Shown in pieces: positions 52,421 through 64,000 of a DNA stretch of 64,000 nucleotides (position 1 is the stretch's first letter; each line of letters opens with the position of its first letter). The stretch comes from Azolla pinnata (Eukaryota; Streptophyta; Polypodiopsida; Salviniales; Salviniaceae). Under the pieces are notes generated by a model. It made no database searches and was not told where the DNA came from. It saw only the letters and a program-made list of their open reading frames with translations. The stretch covers positions 75,299 through 139,298 of the forward strand of contig JBBBWG010028311.1 of assembly GCA_037176905.1 (NCBI GenBank). The letters are read 5' to 3'. A program made the translations under genes and the position numbers.

Positions 52421-55400
52421 ATGGCCAGGAGGATGGCGCTGCCGAGAGCTCTGAGTCATGGCGCTTCCTGCCACCGATTCCTTGCCTGCACCTCGTCTCT
52501 TCCTCAGGTGCGTCCCTCTTTCTCCCCTTCCGTTCCTCCGTTTCTTTTTTCTCCGCGCAATGGATCCGTTTCTTACCTGTCTGCGCCTGGTGATTTTGTG
52601 CCCATCCTTTCGTCCTTCTCTGTACGGAAACGTATTTCCCGCTCTCTACTTCCCGTTCAGTTTCCATTTCCCTTCCCATTTCTGTCTCCCGCTCCCGTTT
52701 CCCGTTTCCGTTGTGGTTGCCGTTTTCCACATCCCGCTTTCCAGCATCAACACATTTCTCCCAGTTTTGCAGCTCGTAGGAACGTTTGTCTTCCGCTTAC
52801 AGTACATACGTGGCTTGTTTTTATTTTTTTGGTAAAGATTCTGCATAGTTTTCTCTATAATGTCTCTTTCTTTCTGCTTCTCTGCGCACTGTTCTGGAAA
52901 TATTCAGGGTATGCTTGAAATAAGGTCTTACCGAAGCTTCGTTTCGAGATATTATTCTGCGACTTCAGGATATGATGGTCATAATCATCATCATCATCAT
53001 CGTAATGGGGATCATATGAAGTCTAAAGCTAGAGTGGAACAGGAGAAAATAACCGGAGGAGAGTATTATCACGATGAGCATCCAAAAAGCCTGGGAGTAC
53101 CTGCTCTTGTATGTATTTTCCTTCATTCCATCGTTTTTGTCCTTCTCAAACATATAACTTTCTCAAAATTAAAGAATTCATGTGATTATCTTTATAAACT
53201 GATTTAAATAAGAATCAATCTAGTTTATACTCTATGACTTCTATATCTCCCTTTGGTGTCAAGAAATAACTTTGGACAAAGTTTCCAGCAAAATTAATTC
53301 GAGAAAATTGTTTTCTCGGTTAATAAGAGAATGCAATAGATAATCTTTAGTGGCAATTTCAAGAAATAACTTTGGAAAAGTTTCCAGCAAAATTAAGTCG
53401 AGGAAATGTGTTTTCTCGGTTAATAAGAGAAGGCAATAGATCATCTTTAGTGGCAATTATTGCCAGAGAATGCTGTTTTTCTAGTGAGAAATGCTGTTTT
53501 GAAAGCTGGAAAGAATTTAACAGCTCCAATGTATCTGCTCAAAATCAACAAGTCAGCACGATTGTTTGTTAGAATCAGAATAGAAGATTATGTTGGATTT
53601 GGAGGTCATGTTTGATGCTCTCATTGGAGCAATGTTGGTGTTACTTTCAGAGGTCCAATACAAATATACGAAAAGCATATACTTGAGGTGTTGTTTTACT
53701 CATGCATTACAGCCCAGTCCTTGGTAGCAATTTTGTAAAGTGGTTAGCTGTATAGTTGGCCCTTCAGTTTCTAACTGCTGACACAACTTCATTACATCCT
53801 GTTGCTTTTTGCAATGCACTGATCAAATGATTAATCTTCAAGCATAGAAAGATGCATTACTGGTAGTGTGATGTGGGATGGAGGAGATTCTGTCAACGAA
53901 TCACTTCTTCTTGGGCTTTTACAGGAGTGGAACATGTTGCATAAGAAAAAAGGTTTGCTGATAAGACCAGAATTGTGAGTATATTGAGATTAAATTCCTA
54001 GAGTTCTACGAATATTTTCTCTGTATCACCACAATTTCTCACATGAGGATTAGAATCCACTGGTCCAATCATCATTGATAATGGCATATACTGAAACTGA
54101 TATTAAGTGCATAATTTTTGGCAGTGGGTCAATAGGTGTGCTACTGCATTTGGATTTCGGTTATGCTATGCATGAGGGGGTTGATCGTCTTTCACGTGGT
54201 TACTGTAATTCTATAAGCAAGGACTGCAGCTTTAGTTTGTTTACATGGGTCACATGTTTATTGGTATATTTTTCTTCTTGTCCTTCCCCAGGACTGTAAA
54301 ATTAAAGTGAATACTTGGGTGTGCAGATATAAGCATTATGTTACGTTGTTTCCCATCAATGCAATGTTTCAAATCTAGGTCAGCCTAAGTTGACAGGTGA
54401 TTTACAACATATGAGTCTTATTATAGTTGATGGGATTTGGCGCTATGTTGGTGACTGTTGGAGGATATTTTATTTATCACAGGAGCGAAAGGCAGAGCCC
54501 TATCAAAGGTAGTAAATATTTGTCTGGAATTCGAGCCTCTTTTATGTGGGCATTATTTATACGTTTATCCCTGGAAATTTTCTACTTCTTGATGCACAGC
54601 TCGAAAGCCAGATGCCAAAAGATTAGCAATTGACAAATCAACACTCGGGGGAACTTTCTCACTTGTTAACCAAGCTGGAGAGGTGGTTACAGATCAAACA
54701 CTTATGGGACATTGGACACTCGTCTACTTTGGTTACACTTCATGTCCAGAAGACTGTCCACAGGAGTTGGAAAAGCTGGCACAGGTTATTGAGATGATAG
54801 GTAGCTCTAGATATAGAAATTTCTGTTTTTAATTTCTTAAAGTATATTAAAACATTTGCTCAAGATATGTTATATTGATAGATGCGCACACAGAGCACAG
54901 AATCCAACCAGTGTTCATCACAATAGACCCTAAGCGTGATTCTCCATCACAGCTTCAAGCATATCTCTCAGGTTGCACTATTAACCTGTAACATCAATCT
55001 GGAAGTTCTCACCTGAAAGAGATTTCTAAACTGAATTACACCGTTCAATTGTATCCAGAGTTCCATCCGAAGATAATAGGGCTGACTGGTTCTGTTGATG
55101 ACATCCGGCAAGTAGCTCGACAGTACAGAGTATTTTACAAGAAGGTTGAGGAGGAAGGATCAGATTACCTCATAGATCACTCAAATCTTTTGTAAGTTTG
55201 ATTTTTCATGGACAAAACTTTGCATGGTCTTTTTACAAATGTAGTTAGGAATCCAAATTATTGTTAAGGAACCTACGTATAGGATTCAGAACTTTTGTAT
55301 CACATTCATTTGTGATTCCTAAAGTGTCAAACACCTACATAAATGGAATAGAAAGAATGCATCGAATGTAAACAGAAAAATTCAAAATTCTGTGTAGATG

Positions 55401-55805
55401 ATAAATAAATAATAATAAGTATTGTTGAACGCCTTCACAAATGTGAAATCTAAAATTAAATGCATATCGAAGTGAATAGTGAGATATAGCATCAGCAACG
55501 AACATAGAGAAGTGTGTCCCAGGATCAGAAAGATCATGCAAGAAGGCAGTATCATATGATCTGAAGAGATTTACCATAAATACATTTTGTCCACATGCAT
55601 TGGGCTAATATTGTTCCTATTGTTTGATAGTAACTTTAAATTTTCTTTCATATTTCTTATGGGGCTCATACTAAAACTCTAATGGCTCATTTGTTTCTTT
55701 TCGTACAGGTACCTAATGGATCCAACTATGAAGTTTGTCAAATTTTTTGGAAAAGAATATGATTCTGCGAGTGTATATGCTAGCATACTTAAAGAAATTT
55801 TGTAA
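52421..55805 (+). CDS. SCO1: SCO1-type copper chaperone for cytochrome c oxidase (HCC1-like)
   Basis: Inner mitochondrial membrane protein that delivers copper to the CuA site of COX2. Exons: 52421-52507, 52908-53108, 54427-54508, 54600-54800, 54882-54971, 55059-55191, 55709-55805; 296 residues, all phases close. Residues 1-29 are basic and Ser/Ala-rich, fitting a mitochondrial presequence. A His-rich stretch lies near 54-61. One membrane span follows at about 97-114 (LMGFGAMLVTVGGYFIYH). The thioredoxin-like domain has FGYTSCPEDCP with the CxxxC copper ligands Cys172 and Cys176, and the third ligand His261 in YLIDHS, so it is a copper-binding form, unlike the plant HCC2 type that lacks the Cys pair. 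The start ATG is one of several near each other; 52421 gives the best presequence. Exons 1 and 2 are less conserved and so less certain. Confidence 0.92.
53262..53459 (+). repeat. 98 bp tandem duplication in SCO1 intron 2
   Basis: AAGAAATAACTTTGGA through TTTAGTGGCAATT occurs at 53262 and 53360, with about ten differences. It lies inside the 1.3 kb intron and has no coding role. Confidence 0.85.
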
Positions 55806-58800
55806 GAAAGAAGCTATGATTACATATAGAGAATCAATTTGATCTGTCAAATGCGTTTTTTCTGGTTATTGCAGATACACCTGATGCAATGATCAATGAG
55901 AAGATTTTTTTATGGCAACCTTTTATAATATCTCTTGCCAGGCGAATTAGGCAGTGGCATTTGTGCTCTGAAATTTTTCACTTTCTCACATACATATTTT
56001 TCAAATGAAAGAGAAATTTTGTTGCGTTACATGATCACCCATTCTAGGTTTGCTGCAAGCATCTCTTTTTATTTGGTGATGTATGTGTTATACAGTGTGC
56101 ACAGAATTAAGGCTGTTGGGTCTAGCTAATAGGTAGAGTTACCACTAAGGAATCTGAATTCATAATGGGATGAAGTTCGTAGATGTGCATCGATCTTTTC
56201 ACAAACTTAGCATGAATCTTGGAATACAATTTGCAGAATTTTTGGTTGAATAATCATACTGACCTTCAATGTTATAACATTCCAAAAGTGGCTGCCTTTT
56301 TGTTAACGACGAGTATGCCAAATTTACACAGGTAAGAGGGCCCAGACATCATTGTTGAAGTTTCATCTACATGCTTGGGGCTTATATTAATTCAATCCCA
56401 TGGCTTTTCAAGGTAAGATATAGTTCTATAACATGGGCTTGAGAATGATAAAAAGATAATTTTTTGTGTGTACGAGGTCTTTGTGCTGGTCAACAGATGG
56501 ATATCTATCTACTACTAAGGGTGAATTCTCCGAATCACGGTCCATATGATTGGGTAACAACAGCAGGAACACTGAGTGTTAAATGCTACAACATGGCAGA
56601 GAATTTGGACAAGCACAACTTCCCCCATTAGGAATCAATACTTCCATATGGGGAAGTTGTGCGTGGCGAACTTCTCTGTCATCTTTTGGCTTTCTCCACT
56701 CATCATTCCTGCTTTTGCTTCCGTTGAAAACAATTTCTCACTGATATGGACCCTCTTTTTGTCATTGTTGAAGGTGGTGGTTTGTAGCTTCTTGTTCTTC
56801 TCTTCTTTGTTCTCATTGTCTGCATCACCTCTCCTCTGGCTTGAGCTCGCTGTTGCTTCTTTACTCCAGCACCTCATTGCTCTTGCCTGATCTTGGTTTT
56901 TGCATTACGCGTCTCCCTTTTCTTGTTGCTTGCTACTTCTCTTTGATATTTTGCCCATACTTATTGTCTTCATCATCACTTCCCTTGTGACACTATAGCT
57001 TCTCCTCGCTAATACCTCAATGCTTGTTTGTATCCTAAACTCTCCTTAGTTATTGTCTCCATAGCCCCTTTGTTTCAAAGTATCCTTTAACTCCTTGCCA
57101 TTTTCAATTGACCCACTAGAAATGTGGCAATTTTTGGTGTTGTGTGTTGAAATTTAAAATTGAAAGTTAGCAGAAGCTATCTCTTTGTAACAAATTTGAG
57201 GGCCTAATTGATACTTACGATGTCCAAGCTTTCATCTAAGAAATGTCATGTCACTCTTTGTGCTACCGCCAGTCCTGCCAAGGTAAGGATATTTTGTGTC
57301 CGTCTGTCCGAAAGAAAATTTCTTTTCTCCCTAGAAAAACTGGCTTTATGTTAATTGGATCCAATGTAGCTTTCATCATGATCCACGAAGTTTCTCGTAT
57401 GAGTGAGGAACGCATCATGAACATCATTATCTAGGGTGATATCCTTTTATGCATATTTCTAAGCTTAACTTTCCTTCAGAAAATTTAAGCTTATTATCAA
57501 TTTTTATGTATAGGAATATCTGTTAGTCTCAAATTTCAAGCTTATTATCAATTGTTATCTATAAGAATATCGCTAAGGTCATGGTTATGAGTGTGATGCA
57601 TATGCTTAAATACAATTGTTAGTAAAACAAATCGTTCATTAGAACTTTTCTCCTCCCACCATGAGTATTAACTCTCTTAGTTGTATATCTAAGGGCCATA
57701 CTAAAGGCCAATTTAACCATTGTTGTGACATTGTATAACTAATGACTGGACAAGTTCTCAAACAAATAAAAGTAAATTATGTTATACTTCACTTCAAAAT
57801 GTCTTGAACCACGTGATTTTCATATGCATGAAGATAATGCTAAGGTTTTACCCGTGTCCATTTGAAGCACATGAAGTCATAAAAGATATTTAATAACTAT
57901 CTTTTGTAGCTCACTGCTCTAATTCAAGATATGTTTTACTATATAGCCATCACTAACCTTAGTATGCCCCACAATCCAACAAAAATAACTTAACAGAACA
58001 TAAAAGAGCAAGAAATGGATAGTGAATGATAGAAATGGGTTTGAGGAGATAAAAATTAGCCAAGAACAATTTATTTATTTTTATCTTTTCTCATTACTTG
58101 TGTATCTTGATTCAACCCTTACACTGGATTTGAGGACAACAGTATGTTGATGCTTGATTTTTTAGATCCTTTATACAAGGCACTTAGTTTCCATACAAGT
58201 TGTCACCAGTGATAGTATCGTGACACTAAAAATCCTGGAGTAAATATACCACATCCAATTCACTACAAGGCATATAGAATCTAGTCACGAGATTTGATGC
58301 AAATTTTGATCCTTTGTTTTATTTGTGTCGTGTCTAACCATGAGTAAAATGACATTTTATTCAGTTTTCAAGCAACATAGTGTCACGGCCTGAGCTCATG
58401 GACAATGGATGACTCGAAGGACAAGAAATCAGAAGACAAAAAATAATAAGACAGGAAATTACATTAACATGAGACATGGAGTTCAAGCGTGTTGAAGGTT
58501 GTCGTTGAACCATAAATTACGACTGATGCATGACTTGCAAAGTGGAATGCACTCACGCATGCAACTTGCTTATTGGAGCTATTGAGTAGATAATAATATT
58601 GACAAAGTATGGAAGAATAGATGCACCAAGGCGTTTGAAGGAAAAGAAACACTGCCAATATCAACAATAAAACCGATACGGGTTAGAATTGATTTATACA
58701 GTACAAAGTTAGTTTGAGAGCATCCAAGGTGAGTCGAACAACAATATTGCATTGCAAAGACTTGAGTTCTACAAGAATTGAGCATAGGGTAACTTCTACA

Positions 58801-59200
58801 AGTTATAGAACTTCACACCGATATAGAATGATATAGCCCCAAGATAACCTCGGGGACAACAAGTACAATTATAATGCAGTCCTTCGTATTGAGAACACAT
58901 TCTTATCCATTGGACATCTATTTATTATAACTAATAGCAAGATAATTTCAAAAACAAGAGATATATATATGTGTGTGTGTGTGTGTGTGCGCGCGCGAGT
59001 CTGTATATGTATGTATGTATGTACATAGGTAAGTATTATATAGATAAATTACAATATTGTGATAGGTAACTATTATTCAACTACTCAAATGTTGTCTTAC
59101 ATTGGTCAATTCATACATGTATATAAATATATCGAATATGATATGGTTTAATAATCATAAGTACATAAATTTGTACTTAACAAGTTATTAATTCAATTCT
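55806..59200. other. Intergenic, AT-rich, no gene recognised
   Basis: Only short open frames without domains (for example 56576-56890 and 57243-57434). A TATATG/(GT)n(GC)n/(GTAT)n compound microsatellite lies at about 58966-59028. TGTCACGGCC at 58382 resembles an LTR start, but no matching second LTR or element body was found. Confidence 0.5.
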
Positions 59201-60084
59201 TGATTTGATCCCAACAATACACATGTGCTATGCTCGCATCGATGACACAGTTGTGTGTCTATCTCGTCTAGAAATGTCCATCTTACTGTCCATTGAATTT
59301 TGCATCCCTAATGTCGTTGCCTCTAAAGCAAAACATCGAATTGCAGAATTTACGTTAAGAGAGGACACATCTATAGGTGGGAATATCTCTAGGGTGCAAC
59401 ATAAAAAGATAACCGGAAGAACCCGTAGTCCAAACCATCGACACTTAGAAAGCAACTCATTGAATCGTATAGCAAGAGCTGATTCGATCAAAGCGGGCAC
59501 GAGTGGATCAAGCGGAAGAGGATGAGCGCAACTCCATACAATTGTCCAGAGGATACAAAGCAGCAGAATAAGTCGAACATCACATGTTCTTCTTCTTCTT
59601 ATTACTATAAAAACCTGAACGGAACGATTAGTACAAAAATCCATCCGAATCTCTCATTGTCCATTCGCCAATAAGGCCCTAAAAGCCCCCCTGTCGAAGG
59701 CGACGAGAATCGGATTTTCGGAGCACCGGACAGGTTCTGGAGATCAAGAACGTGAGGGGATTAAGCAGCAAAACGCGTGTGCTTAACTACTAATTGACAA
59801 ATTTGGGGAAGCAAAAGAATTGAAGGCCAAAATTCCATTCCAAAGTCAGATTGAATGCATAGAGTCAAACACTCATCCTTCTCTCTCCTCTCACTACCCA
59901 CTCTCTCTCTCTTCTTACAGTTAGTTAGTTACAAGGCCCTCACTCTCTCTCTACTCTCTACTCTCTACTCTCTACTGTCGTCGCCTTCGTCTTCTTCCTT
60001 TCTTCTTTGTTCTCCCCTGTGCTCCGGAAACCCTAATTCTCGACCCGCCTTCTCTGCAGCAGCAGCAAGCAAGCAGACGCCGCC
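59201..60084 (+). promoter_or_regulatory. Upstream region and pyrimidine-rich leader of the callose synthase gene
   Basis: 59201-59640 is open on both strands (106 and 138 codons) without a recognisable domain. 59870-60010 is rich in CTCTCT and ACTCTCT runs, a composition typical of plant leaders and Y-patch core promoters. No clear TATA box was assigned. Confidence 0.4.
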
Positions 60085-63000
60085 ATGGCCGCTGCTTCTA
60101 CCCCCGCTGCTACCACTGCTTCCGCCGCCGCCGCCGCCTCCTCCTCCTACAACATCTTCCCGCTCCATGGCCTGCAAGTAGGCGGAAGAAGACGCGGCGG
60201 CGGCAAGCGAGAACAGGAGGAGGCGGAGGAGGAGGAGGAGGAGGAAGAAATGGCCGTTCCGGCGGAGGTTCGGGCGGCTGTGCGGGCGCTGGCGGCGGGC
60301 TGGAGCCAGCTGCCGCCGCCGCCGCCAGAGGCGCTGCAGGGATGGCAGAAGCAGAAGCAGCAGAAGCAGCAGCAGCAGCAGCAGCAGCAAGAGGAGGAGG
60401 AGGAGGAGGAGGAGGAGGAGGAGGCGATGGATGTTCTGACATGGCTGGGGGCGTACTTCGGCTTCCAGGAGGACAACGTGAGGAACCAGCGGGAGCACAT
60501 GGTGCTGCTGCTGGCAAACCAGCAGCAGCAGCGGCGGCGGCGAAGGAACTCCGGCCATCGCCACCACTATGAGCACGAGGAGGAGGAGGAGGAGGAGGTG
60601 GAGCTGGAGGGCGCCGTGATCTGCGGCCTGCGCAGGAAGCTGCTGAAGAACTACAGGAGCTGGTGCGCCTTCCTGAACAGGAGGCCCAACCTCCCGGAGA
60701 AGAAGAAGAAGAAGAAGAAGTCATCATCATCTTCCTCCTCCTCCTCCGCCGCCTCCGCCATGGAGCTCACCATGGAGCTCCTGTACAGCGGGCTGTACCT
60801 GCTGATCTGGGGCGAGGCCGCGAACCTGCGCTTCATGCCCGAGTGCCTCTGCTTCCTCTTCCACCACATGGCGATGGAGATGGAGCGAATCGTGGGGGGC
60901 GAGAGCGTCGACGCGGAGACGGGCCGCGGGCAGCTGCCGGCGTCGTTCGGCCGCCGCGGCTTCCTGCGCACCGTGGTCCAGCCGATCTACGACGCGGCGA
61001 GCGGCGAAGCCGCGGCGTCGATGAATGCCACGGCGCCGCACTCGGCGTGGCGCAACTACGACGATCTCAACGAGTTCTTCTGGTCCGATCGCTGCTTCGC
61101 GGAGCTCTCGTGGCCGCTGCGCAGGTCCTCCGCCTTCCTGCGCACTCCGCCGCAGCACAAGCCGCCGATCAAGGCTTCCTCTTCCTCTTCCTCTTCCTCT
61201 TCCGCCGCCGCCGCCGCCGCCGCCAAGGTCGGGAAGACCGGGTTCGTGGAGCAGCGATCGTTCTGGAACCTCTTCCGCAGCTTCGATCGCCTCTGGACCT
61301 TCCTCATCCTCGCGTTCCAGGCCATGGCGATCCTCGCCTTCAGCAGCAGCGGCGACGGCGACGGCGGCGGCGGCGGCGACGACGACCCGACAAGAAGAAG
61401 AAGAAGAAGAATGCCGTGGCTCGCTCTCCGCGATGATCGCGACGTGCAAGCCACGCTGCTCACCGTGTTCGTCACGTGGGCGGGCCTGCGCTTGCTGCAG
61501 TCGATCCTCGACGTCGGGATGCAGTACAGCCTGGTGTCGGGAAGGACGCGGCGGCTGCTGGGCTGGAGGATGCTCCTCAAGGCGGCGGCGGCGGCCGGCT
61601 GGATCGTCGTCTTCTCCGCGATGCTGGCGCGCGTGTGGCAGCGCCGCCGCGCCGACGGCGGCGGCTGGTCCGCCGAGGCCGCCCGCAGGGCCTCCCAGTT
61701 CCACGCAGCCGCCGCCGCCTTCCTGCTCCCCGAGGCCCTCGGCTTCGTGCTTCTCGCCCTGCCATGGCTATGGAACCTCGCCGAAACCTCGGAGTGGAGC
61801 CTCCTCCGCGGCCTCTCCTGGTGGTTCCACACCCCCACCTTCGTCGGCCGCGGCCTCCGCCCCGGCCCCCTCGCCACCGCCAAGTCCTCCCTCTTCTGGG
61901 CCCTCGTCCTCGCCTCCAAGCTCTCCTTCAGCTACTTCCTGCAGATCGCGCCCCTGGTCGAGCCCACTCGGCGGCTCCTGCGGCTGCGAGCCCCGCCCTC
62001 GTCGTCCTACTACGAGCTCTTCCGCGGCCACGACCGCTTCGTCGCCGTGCTCCTGCTCTGGGCGCCCGTCGCGCTCGTCTACGCCATGGACCTGCAGATC
62101 TGGTACGCGGCGTTCTCGTCGGCCGCGGGGGCGTGGATCGGGCTGCGCGCGCACGTCGGCGAGATCCGCAGCGTGGGGCAGCTCAAGCTGCGCTTCCCGT
62201 TCTTCGCCAGCGCCGTGGGCTTCAATCTGATGCCCGAGGCCGAAGAGGAGGAAGAAGAATCAGAATCAGAATCAGCAAGGGTGGAAGCACAGCGGCCGCG
62301 CCGCCGCCGAATTCTCCGGCTGCTCCGGAACGCGGTGCGCCGGCTTCAGCTCCGCTACGGGCTGGCGACGAGGAGGGCATACACGCGCGAGGAGTCGTGG
62401 AAGTTCACGCGGCTGTGGAACGAGATCGTCGCGTGCTTCCGCGAGGAGGACCTGGTGAGCGACCGCGAGGCGGAGCTGCTCGCCATCCCGCCCGACCCGT
62501 GGAACGTGAGCGTCACGCTGTGGCCGTCGGTGTTCGTGGCCAACGAGGCGCTCGTCGCGCTCGGCATCGCGCGGAGCTGGAGCCCGCGCCACGGCGGGGC
62601 GGCGCGGCTGTGGGCCAAGATCTGCAAGAGCCAGTACCGCAGGTGCGCGGTGATCGAGAGCTACGAGAGCCTGAAGCGCGTGCTGCTGCGGATCGTGAGC
62701 GACGGCAGCGCGGAGCGCCGGCTGCTGGAGCGGCTGTTCTGGGAGGCGGAGGAGCGCGTGCGCGGCGGCTCGTTCTGCCGCGATTACAAGCTCGCGGAGC
62801 TGCCCAGGCTGCATTCGCGGGCGGTGGCGCTGGTGGAGCTGCTGCTGCTGGAGGAGGAGGAGGAGCCGCCGCCGCTGCGAATGGCTCGGGTCGTGGAGGC
62901 AGTGCAGAACTTGTACGAGGTCGTGGTGCGTGATTTCTACGCGGCGGCAACGCCGCGAGCCGCCGATGGCGGCGGCGATGGGCTCTTGTTCCTGAACGCG

Positions 63001-64000
63001 ATCGAGCTTCCCCCGAAGGCCGACGATTCCTTCTACCGGCGGCTCAGGCGGCTCCACACGACCCTCGCCACGCCCAAGGCCATGGCCGCCGACGTGCCCA
63101 AGAACCCGGATGCGCGCCGCCGGCTCGCCTTCTTCAGCAACTCGCTCTTCATGAGCATGCCCCGCGCCCCGGCGGTGGAGGAGATGCTCGCCTTCAGCGT
63201 GCTCGCGGCCCACGCCGACGGCGACGTGATGTACACGCGGGAGCAGCTGCGCAGCCCGAACGCCGACGGCGTCACCATGCTCTTCTACCTGCGCAGCGTG
63301 TACCCCGACGAGTGGGCCAACTTCGTGGAGCGCAAGGGGCTCGCGGCGCTCGGCGGCGACGACGCGGCGGCGGCGGAGAAGGTCCTGTGGGAGCGCCACC
63401 CCGCGGAGCTGCGGCTGTGGGCGTCGTACCGCGGCCCGACGCTCGCCCGCACCGCGCGCGGGATGATGTACTACGAGCGCGCCCTCGAGACGCTGGCCGC
63501 GCTCGAGGGCAACAACGCGGCCGAGTATTGTGGAACCGCGGGGATGAACGCGGGCGGTTCAACGAGGAGGAGGAGGAGGAGGGGGAGGAGGAAAGGCGTG
63601 GTGGCGATGAAGTTCGCGTTCGTCGTCGCTTGCCAGCTCTACGGCCGGCACAAGCGGAGCAAGGACGCGCGCGCCGCCGACGTCCTCTTCCTCCTCAAGC
63701 GGCACGCCGCGATGCGCGTCGCGTACGTCGACGACGACGCGGGCGGCGGCCGCCAGCATTACTCGGTGCTCGTCAAGCACGACCGCGCGCTGGGGCGCGA
63801 GGCCGAGGTGTACCGGATCCAGCTCCCGGGCCCGCCGGCGCTCGGCGAGGCGAAGCCCGAGAGCCAGAGCCGCGCGCTCGTGTTCACACGGGGCGACGCG
63901 GTGCAGGCCGTCGACGCGCACCAGGACGGCTGCTTCGAGGAGGCGCTCAAGATGCGCAACCTGCTGCAGGAGCTCGGCTGCGGCCGGCTGCAGGTCGTGG
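60085..64000 (+). CDS. Callose synthase, CALS11/CALS12 (GSL1/GSL5) group, partial at window edge
   Basis: Large plasma-membrane 1,3-beta-glucan synthase (GT48) using UDP-glucose. One uninterrupted frame runs from ATG 60085 to the window end: 1305 codons with no intron or stop, and the C-terminal part is missing. The start gives YNIFPLHG, matching the family N-terminus; an in-frame ATG at 60250 is the alternative. Conserved segments in order: WLGAYFGFQEDNVRNQREH, LLIWGEAANLRFMPECLC, HSAWRNYDDLNEFFW, KVGKTGFVEQRSFWN, VYAMDLQIWY (a membrane span), QLKLRFPFFASA, FREEDLVSDRE, then the start of the catalytic region with RLAFFSNSLFMSMP, LWASYRGPTLARTARGMMYYE and FEEALKMRNLL. The intron-poor structure fits the CALS11/12 group. 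Low-complexity Glu, Lys, Ser, Gln and Arg runs are inserted between conserved blocks. Third-position GC is extreme compared with neighbouring genes. Confidence 0.93.
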   Translation, partial: MAAASTPAATTASAAAAASSSYNIFPLHGLQVGGRRRGGGKREQEEAEEEEEEEEMAVPAEVRAAVRALAAGWSQLPPPPPEALQGWQKQKQQKQQQQQQQQEEEEEEEEEEEAMDVLTWLGAYFGFQEDNVRNQREHMVLLLANQQQQRRRRRNSGHRHHYEHEEEEEEEVELEGAVICGLRRKLLKNYRSWCAFLNRRPNLPEKKKKKKKSSSSSSSSSAASAMELTMELLYSGLYLLIWGEAANLRFMPECLCFLFHHMAMEMERIVGGESVDAETGRGQLPASFGRRGFLRTVVQPIYDAASGEAAASMNATAPHSAWRNYDDLNEFFWSDRCFAELSWPLRRSSAFLRTPPQHKPPIKASSSSSSSSSAAAAAAAKVGKTGFVEQRSFWNLFRSFDRLWTFLILAFQAMAILAFSSSGDGDGGGGGDDDPTRRRRRRMPWLALRDDRDVQATLLTVFVTWAGLRLLQSILDVGMQYSLVSGRTRRLLGWRMLLKAAAAAGWIVVFSAMLARVWQRRRADGGGWSAEAARRASQFHAAAAAFLLPEALGFVLLALPWLWNLAETSEWSLLRGLSWWFHTPTFVGRGLRPGPLATAKSSLFWALVLASKLSFSYFLQIAPLVEPTRRLLRLRAPPSSSYYELFRGHDRFVAVLLLWAPVALVYAMDLQIWYAAFSSAAGAWIGLRAHVGEIRSVGQLKLRFPFFASAVGFNLMPEAEEEEEESESESARVEAQRPRRRRILRLLRNAVRRLQLRYGLATRRAYTREESWKFTRLWNEIVACFREEDLVSDREAELLAIPPDPWNVSVTLWPSVFVANEALVALGIARSWSPRHGGAARLWAKICKSQYRRCAVIESYESLKRVLLRIVSDGSAERRLLERLFWEAEERVRGGSFCRDYKLAELPRLHSRAVALVELLLLEEEEEPPPLRMARVVEAVQNLYEVVVRDFYAAATPRAADGGGDGLLFLNAIELPPKADDSFYRRLRRLHTTLATPKAMAADVPKNPDARRRLAFFSNSLFMSMPRAPAVEEMLAFSVLAAHADGDVMYTREQLRSPNADGVTMLFYLRSVYPDEWANFVERKGLAALGGDDAAAAEKVLWERHPAELRLWASYRGPTLARTARGMMYYERALETLAALEGNNAAEYCGTAGMNAGGSTRRRRRRGRRKGVVAMKFAFVVACQLYGRHKRSKDARAADVLFLLKRHAAMRVAYVDDDAGGGRQHYSVLVKHDRALGREAEVYRIQLPGPPALGEAKPESQSRALVFTRGDAVQAVDAHQDGCFEEALKMRNLLQELGCGRLQVV

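Noticed and set aside
58382-58460. TGTCACGGCC start resembling an LTR
   Set aside because: No second LTR, primer-binding site, polypurine tract or gag-pol frame was found in the window.
59205-59644. Overlapping open frames on both strands, the minus frame containing LDPLVPALIESALA, which resembles [14 protein letters not shown] in the amine oxidase
   Set aside because: The match is about seven residues, no other amine oxidase segment is present, and no splice or domain context supports a gene fragment.
60110-63959. Long frames (up to 485 codons) in the other five frames across the callose synthase
   Set aside because: They come from the very high GC content and purine/pyrimidine codon runs. 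Only the frame from 60085 carries conserved protein sequence.

Overview
The window is nuclear DNA of a flowering plant. Evidence: spliceosomal genes with GT-AG introns, plant-only families (a calcium-dependent protein kinase, a callose synthase, plastid-targeted starch-branching-like and S1 proteins), and blocks of CCCTAAA/TTTAGGG telomere-type repeat. Gene composition is strongly two-faced: an extremely GC-rich, intronless callose synthase sits beside AT-rich, intron-rich genes. That pattern is common in monocots, so a monocot is my weak guess; the species cannot be named from this sequence.

Layout. Positions 1-2530 hold AT-rich tandem repeats and decayed telomere-like sequence, with no convincing gene. 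A CDPK (+, 3113-6712, 8 exons) is followed by a 46-48 bp minisatellite and a CCCTAAA array that ends 93 bp before the ATG of MSH3 (+, 8947-15033, 12 exons). A composite repeat containing TTAGGG and TTTAGGG precedes a one-exon plastid S1-domain gene (+, 16867-17667), whose downstream flank is a roughly 80 bp minisatellite. Next is a 20-exon plastid branching-enzyme-like gene of the BE1/EMB2729 type (-, 30125-20632), with a 1.4 kb telomere-derived satellite at its 5' end. A gene for a very large protein with a C-terminal kinase domain (-, 44523-34444, 7 exons, about 2640 residues) is divergent from a peroxisomal copper amine oxidase (+, 46164-51020, 12 exons). A SCO1/HCC1 copper chaperone (+, 52421-55805, 7 exons) follows a repeat block packed with TTGAC W-box cores. 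The window ends inside a callose synthase of the CALS11/12 (GSL1/GSL5) group (+, 60085 to beyond 64000).

I assembled exon-intron models by hand from homology and splice-site phase. Every multi-exon model closes in frame, which is good internal support, but no transcript data were available. The genes are ordinary single housekeeping or signalling loci with no shared pathway; they do not form a cluster. What stands out is the DNA between and inside them. Tandem duplications with at least a dozen different unit lengths occur in intergenic DNA, promoters, introns and 3' flanks. Telomere-type arrays lie directly upstream of four of the eight genes. These promoter-proximal arrays, the W-box-rich satellite and the giant kinase-domain protein are the features I would look at first.
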